The notes below the pieces were generated by a model. It saw only the letters and a program-made list of their open reading frames with translations. It had not been told where the DNA came from and did not search any database. Of a DNA stretch of 64,000 bases, positions 33,144-45,649 are shown one piece after another (positions within the stretch are counted from its first letter, which is position 1; each line of letters begins with the position of its first letter). Position numbers and translations under genes: made by a program. Source of the stretch: Aphrophora alni (Eukaryota > Arthropoda > Insecta > Hemiptera > Aphrophoridae); the NCBI GenBank assembly GCA_963513935.1, contig OY740768.1, forward strand, positions 36,082,216 to 36,146,215. Reading direction: 5' to 3'.

Positions 33144-33216
33144 GTGAGGTTTGAATCCCTCACTGTCGGAACCTTTCAGTTGTGAAGCCAGAGTGCTAAC
33201 CACTAGACCAGAGCTT
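33144..33216 (-). repeat. tRNA-derived SINE head or tRNA pseudogene
   Basis: Read on the minus strand it has a convincing RNA polymerase III A box, TGGTCTAGTGG (33210-33200), and a B box, GGATTCAAACC (33158-33148), with the second starting 52 bases after the first, as in tRNA genes. The T arm pairs as TGAGG/CCTCA and extends outward to CAGTGAGG/CCTCACTG. The anticodon region reads TTCACAA in the loop position, which could suggest CAC (Val). The acceptor stem does not pair properly, so I do not call a functional tRNA. Confidence 0.65.
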
Positions 33217-33219
33217 ATG

Positions 33220-34890
33220 ATTTTGATCGAGTGGTCTTAAAATTTTGGAATTTTATAAATATATTGTGCTTAGTACTGAACCCTAAAATCTCTACACACA
33301 ATTTAACTAACAGATGTTAAGAAATTTGTGTTCTTTCATATGGTTATACAGGCGTCACTCCATTATCACATAAAGAAATTTTTACTTGAAAATCACTATT
33401 TTTAACTTCTGAGCAACCAAAAACACTTCTGGTAATGTAATAGGATATAGTTTTACTTTATGAAATCTCTTTATCTTTCTACACAGGCCTGAATTTTTTT
33501 AATTTACACTCTTTATAAAAAATGAGTTTTATCAAAAACAATATAAGTCATGATCGTTAAAAATTATTCGAAATTTGAAAATCTCAATAGAAAAACCTAC
33601 TTCAGTTTCTAAATCATGTTTGATCAAAATTGTTAAAGAACTGGAAATTTTAATAAAAATTAAAATCATAATATATGTGTTGTACTTTTATTAGATTTTT
33701 GTATGTACTTTTTAACCCTTATTGTAAAAACACACATTTTTCTAAATTAATTTTAACAAAACTAAAAAACAAATGTGTAGAAATGGTTAAAAAACTAATG
33801 CCACCTATCGAAATGATTTGATTATATCAAATAATATTTCGCTTTATGATCATAAATCTCCTCATATTGAAATTAATTTTTCTTCAGAGCCGATAAAAAA
33901 TAATATATTTTTCTTTTTACAAAATATTTAGACAGTATTTTTAATTTCTGAAGAAATTTATTTTCCTTGACCACTAGGCTTTTCTAGTGACTTTGCAGAG
34001 AGAGGCAATAATATTGTCATTCATTCATCTAATAACATTGAAATTTTTACCTGTTTTGTTAAGTCGCCTCTCTCCCGAATTTTGTCAAATGTGAAGTAAA
34101 AAAAGTTATAAAAGAAATAAAATTAAAAAATAATTTATTTTAAAGAATGTTAAAGAAATCAAAGGAACAATAAATTTAATGTGTTAAAATGTTTGTTGTC
34201 AGGGGTAACAAACGGTGCACACATTGCATAAACTTACTCACTCACCCATAACCAAATAAAAATTAACTGAAACTCTTCCTCAATAAAAATATCAATTTGG
34301 TAATTGACGGTCAAAAATTGAAAATGAAACAGATGACTTCTTAGAAAAAAAAACCCCAATTAAATGAGGTCTAAACTTGTATAATACAAAAACGAAACAA
34401 ACAATAAAATGTTATATAGGATAAACAAACCACTACAGCAGGTTTTAAACATCAAAAGAGATAGACAAACCACTAAAAATATTTGTTTCTGAATAATGAT
34501 TATATATTTTTTAAATTAGATAATAAATAATTTCGTGCCTTAATTTCAATATTTGTAGAAATTTAACTATACTTTCCCAATTCTCCCAATTGCAAACGTT
34601 GTTCCCCTAGGACTCTATTTTCCAAATACACTTTTCTAATTTCGCCTAAAATCAAGCATCAACCCAAAAAATGAACAATAGTTTCTCCTCCCCAGAGTTA
34701 CACTAGGAACAACATCTTTTATTCTCTTCCCTGTCTGGTTTTATAATTAAGAGGTAACATTGAATTTACTTTAGTTTAAATAATTATAATACTTATAACA
34801 TTTCTTGAATATTTGTTGTAGTTTATATTCACCATCTGCTTTCAATTATGTTTTCCTGGAGTCCCCTTCTAGATTTATCAATAATCTATT
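33220..34890. other. AT-rich non-coding stretch
   Basis: Stops are frequent on both strands and no repeat family or structured element was recognised, apart from a weak Rep-C-like phrase near 34215 (ACACATTGCATAAACTTACT). Confidence 0.5.
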
Positions 34891-35066
34891 TAATTTTTGT
34901 TGCCACTGTACATCTTTCAATATTTTGAAACATTTTCTATATACCCACAATTTTCTCCAGAATTCGCCCAAAAATTAGCACAAGAGATTTTCCTCGTAAT
35001 AACCAGCTTGGATAATTTTGTTGGCAATCTATCTGTGAAAAATGTAATGTTTTCTTATATATTCAA

Positions 35067-35088
35067 TTTTTTTTTTTTTTTTTTTTTT
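35067..35088. repeat. (T)22 run
   Basis: An uninterrupted T run that leads into TTACTTTTAG, an acceptor-like context. The frame that continues to 35241 is discussed among the rejected items. Confidence 0.9.
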
Positions 35089-35439
35089 ACTTTTAGATAC
35101 AAAAACTTGGCACTTGTCTCTAAATATAATATACCATTTGGAGTATTACTGGGAAGTGAAAACTGTTTTTTAAAGGAAAGGGTTGAACACTTTCCAAATC
35201 CAAACTGTTTCTCTAAACCCAAACTTGTACTCCATAAGTAACAACGTCAGTATAAATATATTAAACTATTATGAGTTTTCTTAAATTGCATTTTTTGAAC
35301 TAAAGTTTTACTTTTGTTATACCCAAGATATTGGAATCGTGCTACTTTAAATTTAAAGATTGTTACCTAAGCAGTCGGAATTCAAAGCTTCTTTCTAAAT
35401 GAGAGGTAAAATGTTGGAACGAGAAAAGCGAGGCAATTA

Positions 35440-35575
35440 GCTCCTTCGCTCCCTTCAACTAAAACTTGGAAGAGCGAGATATGAAGGAGGAGGTGGGTGG
35501 GAGGGGAGAGCCAAGAAATGAGCTGTAGGGAAGAGGCAGGAAGTTGGGATGGGAAGGAAGGGAATTTCAGCAATT
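35440..35575. other. Purine-rich (G-rich) tract
   Basis: The + strand is strongly purine-biased here, with groups such as GGAGGAGGTGGGTGGGAGGG (35488 on) and GGGATGGGAAGGAAGGG. It could form triplex or quadruplex DNA. The minus-strand 63-codon frame across it is Ser/Pro/Leu low-complexity and is not called. Confidence 0.6.
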
Positions 35576-37739
35576 TGGAAATCGCGGGAATGTCTGAACT
35601 GATTGGTATTTGATGTTGGCAAATATTAAAAACAAAATGGTAAAGTTTTTGTATGGGTATAATCGTTTAACAGGTCAAAATTATTATAATCTATTGTGTT
35701 TCTACTAGAAATTACATAATTACTTTGAATAATATCTTCTACCGCTCTCAACTTCGTCTATAGTTGACGAGTTTTTGTCATCAAACTTAAGTATTTGGGA
35801 AAAGTTTTTGATAATTGCATTACTCTGATTTCAAAATGATAATTTATATTACAGTGGAAATTTTAAAAAAATATATATTACTCTCCATTGGAGCGGAACT
35901 ACCATTGCAGTGCGTTGGTATCGAAATGTAACAAACAACCTCGAAAACTATTCATGATTTATACACATAAATTGATTTCGACAACGTTTCGGTTGTGAAA
36001 ACAGATATTTAACTTTTAACATGAGACAAAAGTTCAATAAAAATCTGTTGAATCTTTCTTGTACGTTTAAATCACTTCAACATTTGTTACCATAGCAACT
36101 GATTTAATAACAGGTGATAAAAGAACCATAAAATCAATTTGATCCAGTGAAGATTACCATAAAATATTTATTATTTGTGTACGTCACATATAAGGCTATG
36201 TAGGTATGTTTTTTTCTTTTTGGATGACAAAAATATTTCAAAAAATATCTCACAAAAACACTTATAAAAATATTCATATACATTTAATTATGTCTGAATT
36301 ACATATAATTGAGAGTCTGAATATTAATTTACATTCTCTCTCAAGAGAGGTGTAGAAACACAAAAAATATGCTAAAATGCAACCATTGATAAGAGAGTAT
36401 TTTCTTCTTGTATTTTCATGTTATATAGCTTTACATGACAGGTCAATTGTTTTTTACCAATTACTGTATTTCTAAATGTATTATTTTTCATTACTTGCCA
36501 TTTACCACATTATATTTGCATGATTGAAGTTCATATTTCAACAAAATTTGATCGAAATCGATAGAGCGGTTTAATATTACGTTTTGGAACGATTAAATAG
36601 AATGTTCTCTCAACAATGATTTTCGTATCTGTAGCCCACTGCGGATCATACTTTTTTGATGTATACATAATTGTATATTGTAGGTTAGACTACAATGGGA
36701 TATACTTTGTAGCAACTACTAAGACAATTTATTATTTTATGTTAAAATTATTCAATAATAAAAATAACAAAAAAATAATAATAATAATGAAGTCCTTTTG
36801 CTCTACTTATCAAAATAATTGATTGAAAAAATAATTAAAATATTAACAAGATAAGAGGAGTATAATTCATGAATAAATTACAAGGTTATATTTTCATCTT
36901 GTGATCAAGAATTTAAATTTTTAAAAATAATATTAGAAATAGAAGAATAATAAAATCAGTTTGTATCAAGTATTTGCTTAGAGTATCAATATAATATCAT
37001 GTTTAAGAAAATAGGCATACAAAAACATCGACAAGTATTGTCATTTTTCAATCTTAAGTTTTTACTCCAAATTCATTTCTCAAGGAAGAAAAATAGAATA
37101 TACTTCCTTCATATCAGTATTCTAAAAAAGATATTTGAGCGTTTTTAATTTATTTGGTTCTCATATACGAAAATTTAAAAACTGTCTTTCCATAGCGAGT
37201 CTACCAAGGAAGTGTTTAGTGAAAGTGACGCAAAACTACTTCTGGACATCCTCTAATTATTTATTAAATTGGTCGTAAAAGGTCTGAACGAAAAGTTATA
37301 AATTTTTTAACTCAATTTGTACTTTTTAGAACAGTCACCGCGACTCATGGAGGTAGACTTTTTATTCTTGAACATGTATTGTGACGTATTTATTAGGCCC
37401 AGTTCACTTTCCAAACTTGTCTTTTGTTTTGATTGCTACAATAATTTACACTCTTTGTAAATTAATAACAGTTATAGCATACGTCAATTCATCTTGTGCT
37501 TAATAAGAAAATATGTGAATACTAAACAGACAAATTTCAACGCGTATAATTTTTTTTTACCATTTAGGCTAAGCAAAAAACTGAAATTCTGTCAATGTGT
37601 CATCTTTAGACGTAGAAAAATAGGAAACAAATAATGAGGGCTATCATGGCACTTGGTTTCTTGAGCCTTGTAGGAAATTGTTAAACTGTATTGATAGGTC
37701 AAGGTGTTTTACCCAGTAAGGTATCTTTGATCAAAATAA
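35576..37739. other. Non-coding stretch with repeat remnants
   Basis: Apart from Rep-E copy 4 and the 25-bp motif at 37330-37354, I see AT-rich DNA with no supported gene. The 68-codon frame at 36616-36822 runs into AT-rich low-complexity sequence. Confidence 0.5.
36045..36240 (+). repeat. Rep-E copy 4 with its tail
   Basis: Contains TTGTTACCATAGCAACTGAT, AATAACAGGTGATAAAAGAA, CATAAAATCAATTTGATCCA, and then the tail also seen at 18.75-18.85 kb (ATATAAGGCTATG, TTGGATGACAAAAA). Confidence 0.6.
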
Positions 37740-38335
37740 TAATTACAGGTTTTCTAAAACTCGTAATTGTGTATATGACTACTTTCTTGACGTCGGTTAG
37801 CTCCTAACGGGTTTCATAGAATTCTATAGCCTATTTAAAAACATCTCCATCGCTCTCTCATGTCCCGGTCCTGCTGGCCCTCAAAAATGCATATGTGAAG
37901 GATGTACACATACTCGAAGGGCCCAGCAGGATCTTATAACTACGAATATCATATTTCCTTCGGATGTCAGAGTTCAAAATTACATTTGTGACAATTCCCT
38001 TTTGGTATTGTAGAGAAGGGGGTTGATTTTTGGTACTATCTCATAGCGAGTTGAAATCTGCATATTTTTATCTAATTAGTGTGTTAAAAGTTTAACAACA
38101 CACACATGAGATATGAACAAAACAACTGATTAAATTGGACGCCATTTTGATATAATTAATTTGATTTTTAATTTCAATTGGGTTCTTTTTTATGGGCTTT
38201 TATCTTGTTTACATACAGACGGAAACGACAACTACGTACGGACGGATTTTCAAAATTCACTTTTTTCGGTTTGCTAAGGGAATAAAACGTGAACATCATT
38301 CAAAAAAGAGAGATTTTTTGCGATTAAAAAACTTG
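37740..38335 (+). mobile_element. Rep-F element, copy 2
   Basis: Shares its order of blocks with 29338-29925: TTACAGGTTTTCTAAAACTC, CTTGACGTCGGTTAGCTCCT, GAGATATGAACAAAACAACT, and a final TTTTTTGCGATTAAAAAACT. It carries an inverted pair, GGTCCTGCTGGCCCT (about 37867) against AGGGCCCAGCAGGATC (about 37918), not evident in copy 1. Confidence 0.6.
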
Positions 38336-38339
38336 GACT

Positions 38340-38980
38340 AAAATAAATTAAATAAGTAAGAATAATAACATTCTGATAAGTTCTATTTGAAAAGTTTCTG
38401 AAAAAAAAAATCTTGTCTTCTGTTTATGTAAAAACAGGGAAGGAAGTTTTTAAGGTACCCTTGTAGTTAGTTTTAGTAAACATAATTAAAATACCGTGTT
38501 GCACATATTTAAATGTCACTTAGAAGTTAATACAATATTCGAATATATTTGATGTGTAAATCAGGTATTCAGGCGATTTAAACTGCTTAATACATTTTCA
38601 TTTCACATTGTTGATCCTTATTTAACAATGCCTTTATTGAAAATTATTTCTAGATAAAAATAAAAGGGAAATAATTCTTTCTCAGAAACGCGAAATTAAC
38701 TAAACTGAATGGCCGTGAGCGTCCCCCCCACCCACAAATCGACCCACCCCATTCACCGACCCCTCCTGTTAACTTCAATAATTCTCCAATAACTTGTAAC
38801 TTTGAGGAGAATTTCAATTTATGACAAAACTTTATATAATGTATCCACACAGCTTTTTCTTCCGTTCTGGCCCAAGTTGGGACATTTATTTGTGGAAAGT
38901 TTTGCAAGAGTAATTGTGTTTCTGAGCTAATTAATTAATAAACTTTGTTGCAGAGCTCAGTTCCGCATAGCTGTGTGCAG
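38340..38980. other. Non-coding stretch
   Basis: The 85-codon minus-strand frame at 38650-38907 begins at a TTG codon and has a Gly-rich low-complexity part; I found no homologous motif, so it is not called as a gene. Confidence 0.45.
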
Positions 38981-39007
38981 TGACGTCATCTCCGCCTTAT
39001 ATATCTT
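38981..39007 (+). promoter_or_regulatory. Candidate promoter: CRE-like TGACGTCA plus TATA
   Basis: A perfect palindromic CRE, TGACGTCA (38981-38988), lies just upstream of a TATA-like CTTATATATC (38996-39005), a normal promoter geometry on the + strand. On the minus strand the same bases read TATATAAGG, an even better TATA match, but then the CRE would lie downstream. No coding exon was identified near it; a donor-like AAAG|GTAAGT lies at 39521 on the + strand. The call is tentative. Confidence 0.3.
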
Positions 39008-39009
39008 AC

Positions 39010-40036
39010 AAGACCTGTCAAGACCTAAGAACCAGACTAATTTCGAGTGTCGAGCGGAGAAAGAGATGTATTTACTATCAAATTTTATTTTGGCTAGTTT
39101 TGTTTATATTTTGTTTACTTTCTTACAATCAGTTGTAAATATATGTATTTGATAAAACGGAGGGGGTGAGATATCATCTGAAAATATAAAAAAGGAAATT
39201 AATCACATTGTCTTAATTTCTCCATCCTTCAATTCTTGATCTTAATTATCAAAAGTTTTTTTGTGGAAATTAATTCCGGTTATTTAACTAATCTGTTGTA
39301 ATTAAAACTTTATTAAAATGAACAATAGACTGTAAGAAGTTTGAACTTTATTTGAAGAGTAAGACAATTTGTTTGCACGCTGAACACTACACCTTCACAA
39401 TAACCATCTAATTATTTGGTAATTAAATTTTTATAAAAGGAAATTTTAAAATACTTAACATTTTATAAAGTTTATATTTTGTTTTAAATGTCGATTTTGC
39501 ACGTTTATTATTTTTTTAAAGGTAAGTTAAAAATTAAAGTGTCATTAAAGAAAACAACTGTGCATTACACTAAGCTATTTAAAAATATCTAAATTATTCT
39601 AAAAGGAAGACATTTGTAAGTTGCTCTCGAAAATATTTTTACTTAACATTGTTTTAAATTCTGAGAAGCATATTAAATGGGCGTAAGATATAGGTAGATT
39701 TTGTATTGACTGTAACTAAGGTTTGGGCACAAAATGATTGTTTTGTGTCTTAATCTCTGACTTCCATCTTTTACAATCCTGCCATTATCTTTACTTACAT
39801 CATAATATATTCTTAAAACTTTATTTACATAGAAAGATCTAAGTAGTGAGTTTTATAATTTTCTAAATAGATTATACAAATTTTAGGTTTTAGGTTTCCT
39901 GAGTATTATTTTAATCAAACCTTTTTGATCGACAATTGACGCCTATACGTAAGTATGTCCCTCCTTACCATGTAATTATGCTATATGTAATTATTAATTA
40001 TGACTATAGCCACAGTGCTCCATGAACTTTCAATTA
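39010..40036. other. AT-rich non-coding stretch
   Basis: No open frame, RNA gene or repeat family recognised, other than the isolated donor-like GTAAGT at 39522. Confidence 0.5.
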
Positions 40037-40910
40037 TGTACTGATTTTTATGTAATTTTGAGTTTTATATATTTTTAGGATTCTGCAAACAGTTTGGAAG
40101 ATTTTAATGTAAATTAATTCAAAGATAAAATTTCAAAATAGGAACTCTTTATAATTAAGGTTTTTTATTACGAACCGATTTTGATAAAAACAAAACTGAG
40201 CCTTTTTTAGTTGAATACAATTCATGTTATTCAAACCAAAATTATATAATACAATAGCAACAAAAGTAGTTTTAAAATTAATTCCATTTTTTCTAGCTAC
40301 GTTTTGTTTCGTTTAAGTTTGTTGATTGTGTACTGATTTTAATGTAATTCAGTATTTTCTAAATTTTTAGGCTACTGAAAACAGTTATAGTATAAATTAA
40401 TCCAAAATTACAATTTCAAATATATGGTGCCCTCATATGTCAAAAAAATTTAAGAACCGATATTGATGAAACTAAATAAAATATTTGTTTGTTTTTTTTT
40501 AATCTGAACTTGAGTATATAAGGTAAAACTTTTATTATACAATAGAGCACCAAAAATGTTTTAATTTAACCCCGACTTGCTTCTTACGGTTTAATTAAAG
40601 CCCTTTTATTCTTGCTTCTTACGGCTATATTGTTTAATTAAACTCTATTTTATTTCTTGATTCTTACAGCTATAATGTCTTAATTATACCCCATTTTGTT
40701 TCTTGATTCTTGCATCTATAATGTTTAATTAAACCCCATTTTGTTTCTAGCTTCTTAAGGTCATAAAGTTTAATTTTTTACACGTAAAGGTTTTAATGTA
40801 ATTCAGTTTTCCAGGTGAATACAATTCGTCTTATTTAAGGCAAAATTATAATTATACATTGACCGAACAAGTAATTCTTAAAATAAACCCCGATTTGTTC
40901 TTTTTTTAAG
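40037..40910 (+). repeat. Tandem duplication (about 290 bp) with nested 46-bp minisatellite
   Basis: The unit starting TGTACTGATTTTTATGTAAT (about 40037) recurs at about 40328 as TGTACTGATTTTAATGTAAT, followed by matching AACAGTT, AAATTAAT and AACCGAT blocks. A third partial copy follows from about 40793 (TTTTAATGTAATTCAGTTTT, then GTGAATACAATTCGTCTTAT). Between copies two and three, 40562-40770 holds about 4.5 copies of a 46-bp unit with the core TTAATTAAACCCCATTTTGT and TTCTTACGGCTATAATGT. No coding content. Confidence 0.75.
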
Positions 40911-43900
40911 TCAGGCAACTTAAATAACTAATACACTTCCAATCATTTCTACGAAATAGAACACTTTGAAGCAGAAGTTTATTATTTTTAGAATTACCTC
41001 CATTGAAGCAAAATGTCAGGTCACGCTATTCATTGAGTCCATAGAAGTAGATAGCCAACTCCGTGTAATCTATCTGGCCGTCTATTCATGTTACAGAAAC
41101 AGGGGAAGGAGGTTCGACGATGTCAAGAATTGATGTCTACAACTTGTAAGGAAGACGAGAAGTTAATTAAAGTCCTCGAAGCAACATTTCTCCACTGATT
41201 GAACAGGGTTGTAATATCTAAGGAGGGAGGAGAAGAAGGGTTGCTTTCTCAACCCTCAAACTGATCTGCCATAAATAGTTAAATGTTATAATAAAGTGGT
41301 AAGCACAGGATATTGCTTATATATTATAGGCCATGGTGAGGGTGGCTACATCGATGCTTCCTTTACCACCGTTACCGTATTACATAGGTTTGAGTCTTAA
41401 ACAAGATTATAACTTAATAACGACCGACTTTCTCAAGTTTTGAGGTTAAGACATTTTGCCTCCGACAGACATTGTCTCAAAATTGATATTAATTTGTAAT
41501 CAACGTTTATTAAATTATCTTCTATAGATAGTGTAATATCATACTACCGTATACTATATATCACTACACTAATTCTGCTCTAAGGTGAAAGGCAGACTGA
41601 GTTTTACTAGAAACTTTCATAATTAATTTTAAATGATTATTGATTATCACGTTAAAGTAAGCTATTTATTTACCACCAAGCGAAGTTCGGTTTTATTAAC
41701 TTCTATTGCCATTTTACATATTGTCTGTATGTTTCTTACACAATTATGTCTAATAATCGTTAACAAATTTAAAAATAAAGATTTTCACACCTAGATCTTG
41801 ATACATGTACATGGATCATACTTCCTTTTTAAATGGTGATTATTCAAAACAATTACAGATAGGTTCCAAGGAATGAAGCGAGGATTTTCTTCTATTTATC
41901 GACTTTGCATTTATTTGATGTGATTTTTGCAGTTATTAAAGTACAAACAAACTTTTATAAATATAAAAACAAATTCACGAAATAATTGACAGATCTAGTG
42001 AATAAAAAAAAGATATTAAATGCACAAAATTTGGTAAATTTTAAAAGTTTATATTTATTTATTCGTTTATTACTTACTGAACAAAGATAAAAATATTTTT
42101 TTATATTTTTCAGAAGTGCCTAACATTCTATTTTGATGGTTAATTTGAGTATAATTTTTTTTTAATTACACTTAATATTGTTTAAATTATGCGTCTGCGC
42201 TGTTACTAAATTAATAACTATTTGATAATCATATTTTAAAACAAATAATTTTCAACATCTCCAAAATTTGTATAATATTTTAGACCTTTCTATCAGTATT
42301 TTTTGTGAATATAAAATATTTTGAGACCCAAAATATTAAATGTCTTGGCTGTTGGCAACAAAAGAAATATATACAAAACTCAATAAAAAGGTGATTTGAA
42401 ATTGACAATTGAAATAATCCTTTTTTCTAAAGTAGGTGGATAGAATTAAGAGTAATAATTTTATTTATTTATTTAAGGTGAAGCAAAAAAGTATGTATTA
42501 TATTTCGTTCCAGCAAAATGTGTTCAACTTTATTATACACGACTACCCCCGTGCGTGTTTCTCTGGACTAATGTTCATAGTGTTTTCCCCATTCTCTTTC
42601 TTTGTTTAATTTGTACACTAAATAACATAATATTGAAACGCATTAAAACATTTTTACATGTTATGTTTAGGACAAATGCGAGTGAAAATGAAGAAACTAT
42701 AACTCTCTTTTTGCCTCTTTCTAAAAACTCATTATTTCTATGATTTTGAGACCCCTAACAAAAATTGTTCCCTAACATATACGTTTTAGATACGAAATTT
42801 GTATTACATTTTACAATCCCCTTTTTTAAAACTTATAACATTTCACGAAAAAACTTAGAAGTTTAAAAAAGCTAGTTATGCACTATAAAACCTAATTTAA
42901 AAATTGTAGTTGTAAAGCTTAGATATTTTTTCAAAACTTAAAATATTTAGTTCTTCTTCGTTTATTTTTTTCTCAAATAGGAAATTCACGAAACAGCCAG
43001 AAAAGAAATGAAACATGTTTTTGGCCTTGACACAAACCGTAATAATAAAATGATTATTGCCAACCTGACATACTGACACTAACTATAATAAAACATTGTG
43101 TGGTAACAAAAAGCGTCATCCACCACACCTTAATAAACATAAAAAATGTTTTTGTTCATTTAGGTTCAAGGCGAAACTCCAATACCAATCGGTTTTCTTG
43201 TTATATTCTCAAACTCAAATTGATAGTTGTACTTAAATTACAGCAAAATCGATTCATCTGTTATATTTTTACAAATGTTTATTTGGGGCGATAAAAACAA
43301 ATGGTGATAGTTTATTTGAAACAGAAATATAGTTTAGACGACCACTAATTAAATAAAACAGTTTTATTGAAATTTTAAGTTTACATACTATTGGTTAAAA
43401 AACACTTTTGACCTGACTTAGCAATCTGATTTTGAAATATTCATATTTCAAAATAATAGATAGAAATAGGTTTTCGTCGAATTTGATAAATTGGTTCTTT
43501 AAACAATTACATAGATTACGTTTTCTCTATAACTTTCGAATTGATATTTTTGGGGAGAAAGAAACCAATAGGTTATGTTTGGGAGGTTAAAGGACACGTT
43601 TGAGAAAGATTTGATCAACAGTGGGACTCACAACAGATATATTTATCAAACTTTCAACATTACTTTTTGTCACTATTACAGCACTTTCTCTTAGTATGAA
43701 GTGAAGGAAAGATGCACTAAAATGAAGGCTCTCTGTCGGTCAACTGTAAGTGTATGTGAGCTATGAGCTACGGCGCAGTATTGCCAAACGTAGGCGTTGT
43801 TGGTAATTGAATTTGTTACGTTTCGTCAATACCTAAAACACTATTTGACTGAAACATAGAAGTAAGTACACTTTGCCTCAAAGTTCTGATCAGACTTGTA

Positions 43901-44020
43901 CGGTATGATAGAATATCTCCATCAAAATTAAATAATTACAGTTCATAATTAATTGACATAAGTTGAGTATTCTTCTCCACTGCCAAGAAATGTGTTTAAA
44001 ATTTCTAAAAGCAAATACAT
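40911..44020. other. Non-coding stretch
   Basis: A pocket of higher GC at 41040-41260 and scattered AT-rich low-complexity DNA; no gene, RNA or repeat family could be supported. The short frames at 42.5-43.3 kb are AT-biased and overlap each other on opposite strands. Confidence 0.45.
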
Positions 44021-44024
44021 TAAC

Positions 44025-44110
44025 TTTCTAACAGATCTACTTAATAAATTACTAACCTAAAATAATATTCGTCCACATCTTCCCCAAAAATGTATTCACT
44101 ACTTCCTTGA
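44025..44110 (+). repeat. Rep-C copy
   Basis: Contains TTAACTTTCTAACAGATCTA and AATAATATTCGTCCACATCT, followed by CCCCAAAAATGTATTCACTA. It sits immediately left of Rep-D copy 1. Confidence 0.55.
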
Positions 44111-44117
44111 TAAGAAC

Positions 44118-44412
44118 AAGGACCATAAGGGAAATTATTAGAATTTCAAGCATATCTGTCCGTCAGTCTGTCTCTAAGTTGCAACCAATACACACAGACA
44201 ATACGATAAATTCTACATATTTCAAACTTTGCATTTATATTCTTGTATTATCCCACATATAGGAAAAATATAGCGACAACAAAAAAAAATCCTGGAGCAA
44301 AAACTATCGAGTTGAAATATTTTTTGGAAATATTATGTGTGGGGTATCAAATAAAACAAGAACTTTTCCTGATTACGAAGTTGTATGTTTATTTGACGAA
44401 AAATTAATATGG
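44118..44412 (+). repeat. Rep-D copy 1
   Basis: Shares with 44708-45020 the blocks CTGTCCGTCAGTCTGTCTCT, CACACAGACAATACGATAAA, TTTCAAACTTTGCATTTATA, GGAGCAAAAACTATCGAGTT, TATTATGTGTGGGGTATCAA and ATTACGAAGTTGTATGTTTA, in order. Confidence 0.8.
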
Positions 44413-44707
44413 TGAAGATAGCCCAAATTTAATGTGTCAGATATCATACCCCCTCCCCCGCCCCATCTAATTTGAATACAGCGTGACCAACAAATTTGAA
44501 AAAAATATATATATTATTAAGATTTGAAATTAAATTACAGTGGGAAATCTCATAATATAGTTTTTTCTTGACGAATACAACTTAATTTAAACACAAAATA
44601 AGAAATGTGTAGTGTATAAGTTTTAAAAGCAGTTGTGAGATGCGAGACAAACAATTCAATTCCCATTAAAAGATGGTTTGCAGTTTAGTTGATTTCTCTT
44701 TCTCAGA

Positions 44708-45020
44708 GTCCGTAGGTAAAACCAAGGAACCTTATAATTTCAAGTGATTTACTGTCTGTCTGTAAACGCAACTAGTCTACACAGACAAGACGATAAGTCC
44801 TATATATTTCAAACTTTGCATTTATATTCTTTATATTGTCCCACAAATAAGAAATATAAAGTGGTAACAAAACAGAATAACCTTGGAGTAGTTAAGAGGC
44901 AAAAACTGAAGAGTTGAAAATTTCTTTTAAAATATTATGTATGGAACATCAAATAAAACTAGAAGTCATTCTCATTACGAATATGTATGTTTATTTTACA
45001 AAGAAATTAATATGTTGGGA
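44708..45020 (+). repeat. Rep-D copy 2
   Basis: Follows copy 1 by about 590 bp in the same orientation, with TCTACACAGACAAGACGATA, TTTCAAACTTTGCATTTATA and TGTATGGAACATCAAATAAA. The 77-codon frame at 44937-45170 starts within it and continues into Rep-A copy 7, so it is repeat-derived and not a gene. Confidence 0.8.
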
Positions 45021-45127
45021 CTAGGACGTTTAAAAGACTTTGACTTCATAATCTACTGTCCCTATTTGCCTATAGACCCTAAGTCGTGGAGTTTTAGTAC
45101 AGGATTGATCCTTTATAGCCGAAAACC

Positions 45128-45262
45128 CCTTGGAGTTTACATCATTAAAACAAAAAAGAAGGAACTCTAGCCCTGAAGTACTCCAATAGCCGTCAAGGTC
45201 GGAAGATAACAACAATTGATCAACAGGGGACTTGATTGGGAAAAGTGAGAAAGGAATAAATC
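45128..45262 (+). repeat. Rep-A copy 7, truncated
   Basis: Only the 5' half is present: CCCTTGGAGTTTACATCATT, CTAGCCCTGAAGTACTCCAA, AACAATTGATCAACAGGGGA, CTTGATTGGGAAAAGTGAGA. Confidence 0.65.
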
Positions 45263-45649
45263 TAATTTATTTAATGATTTCTTATGAAATTTTACTCTCT
45301 TTTTAACTTTTCGTGAAATTTTTATTTTTTTAAAGATTTTTATTAAGATAATCCAGTTTTAAATAACGGCGCTAAAAGTTTATTTTCGATTGCAATTTCT
45401 TTGTTTACGTTCGATTTGGTTGACTTTTTGTAACAATACACCGAAATTTTAATAAAACCAACCATGAAAAATTACGTCTTTTATAACATCTCTATTTTTA
45501 AACTCTCCAACTGGCATTTTTGAGATGGAGATCAATACCTTTTAGACTACATTTTACATTTTAGAATCTTGATTTAAAATCATTAAACCCTAGTTTGTGT
45601 TTTGGACTAACCTACACCCACATTTCGAATTAAACAACACTTGACAATA

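Noticed and set aside
34897..35241. 114-codon + strand frame crossing a (T)22 run and an acceptor-like TTACTTTTAG
   Set aside because: The first half is AT-rich and runs through the T tract as a Phe run. The part after 35097 could be a terminal exon but has no recognisable motif or partner.
38650..38907. 85-codon minus-strand frame close to the CRE/TATA site
   Set aside because: It begins at TTG, has no ATG, and half of it is a Gly/Trp low-complexity stretch. The proximity to a TATA word on the minus strand is noted but not enough.
44937..45215. Overlapping frames on both strands
   Set aside because: Both are made from Rep-D and Rep-A sequence, which recurs elsewhere without open frames.
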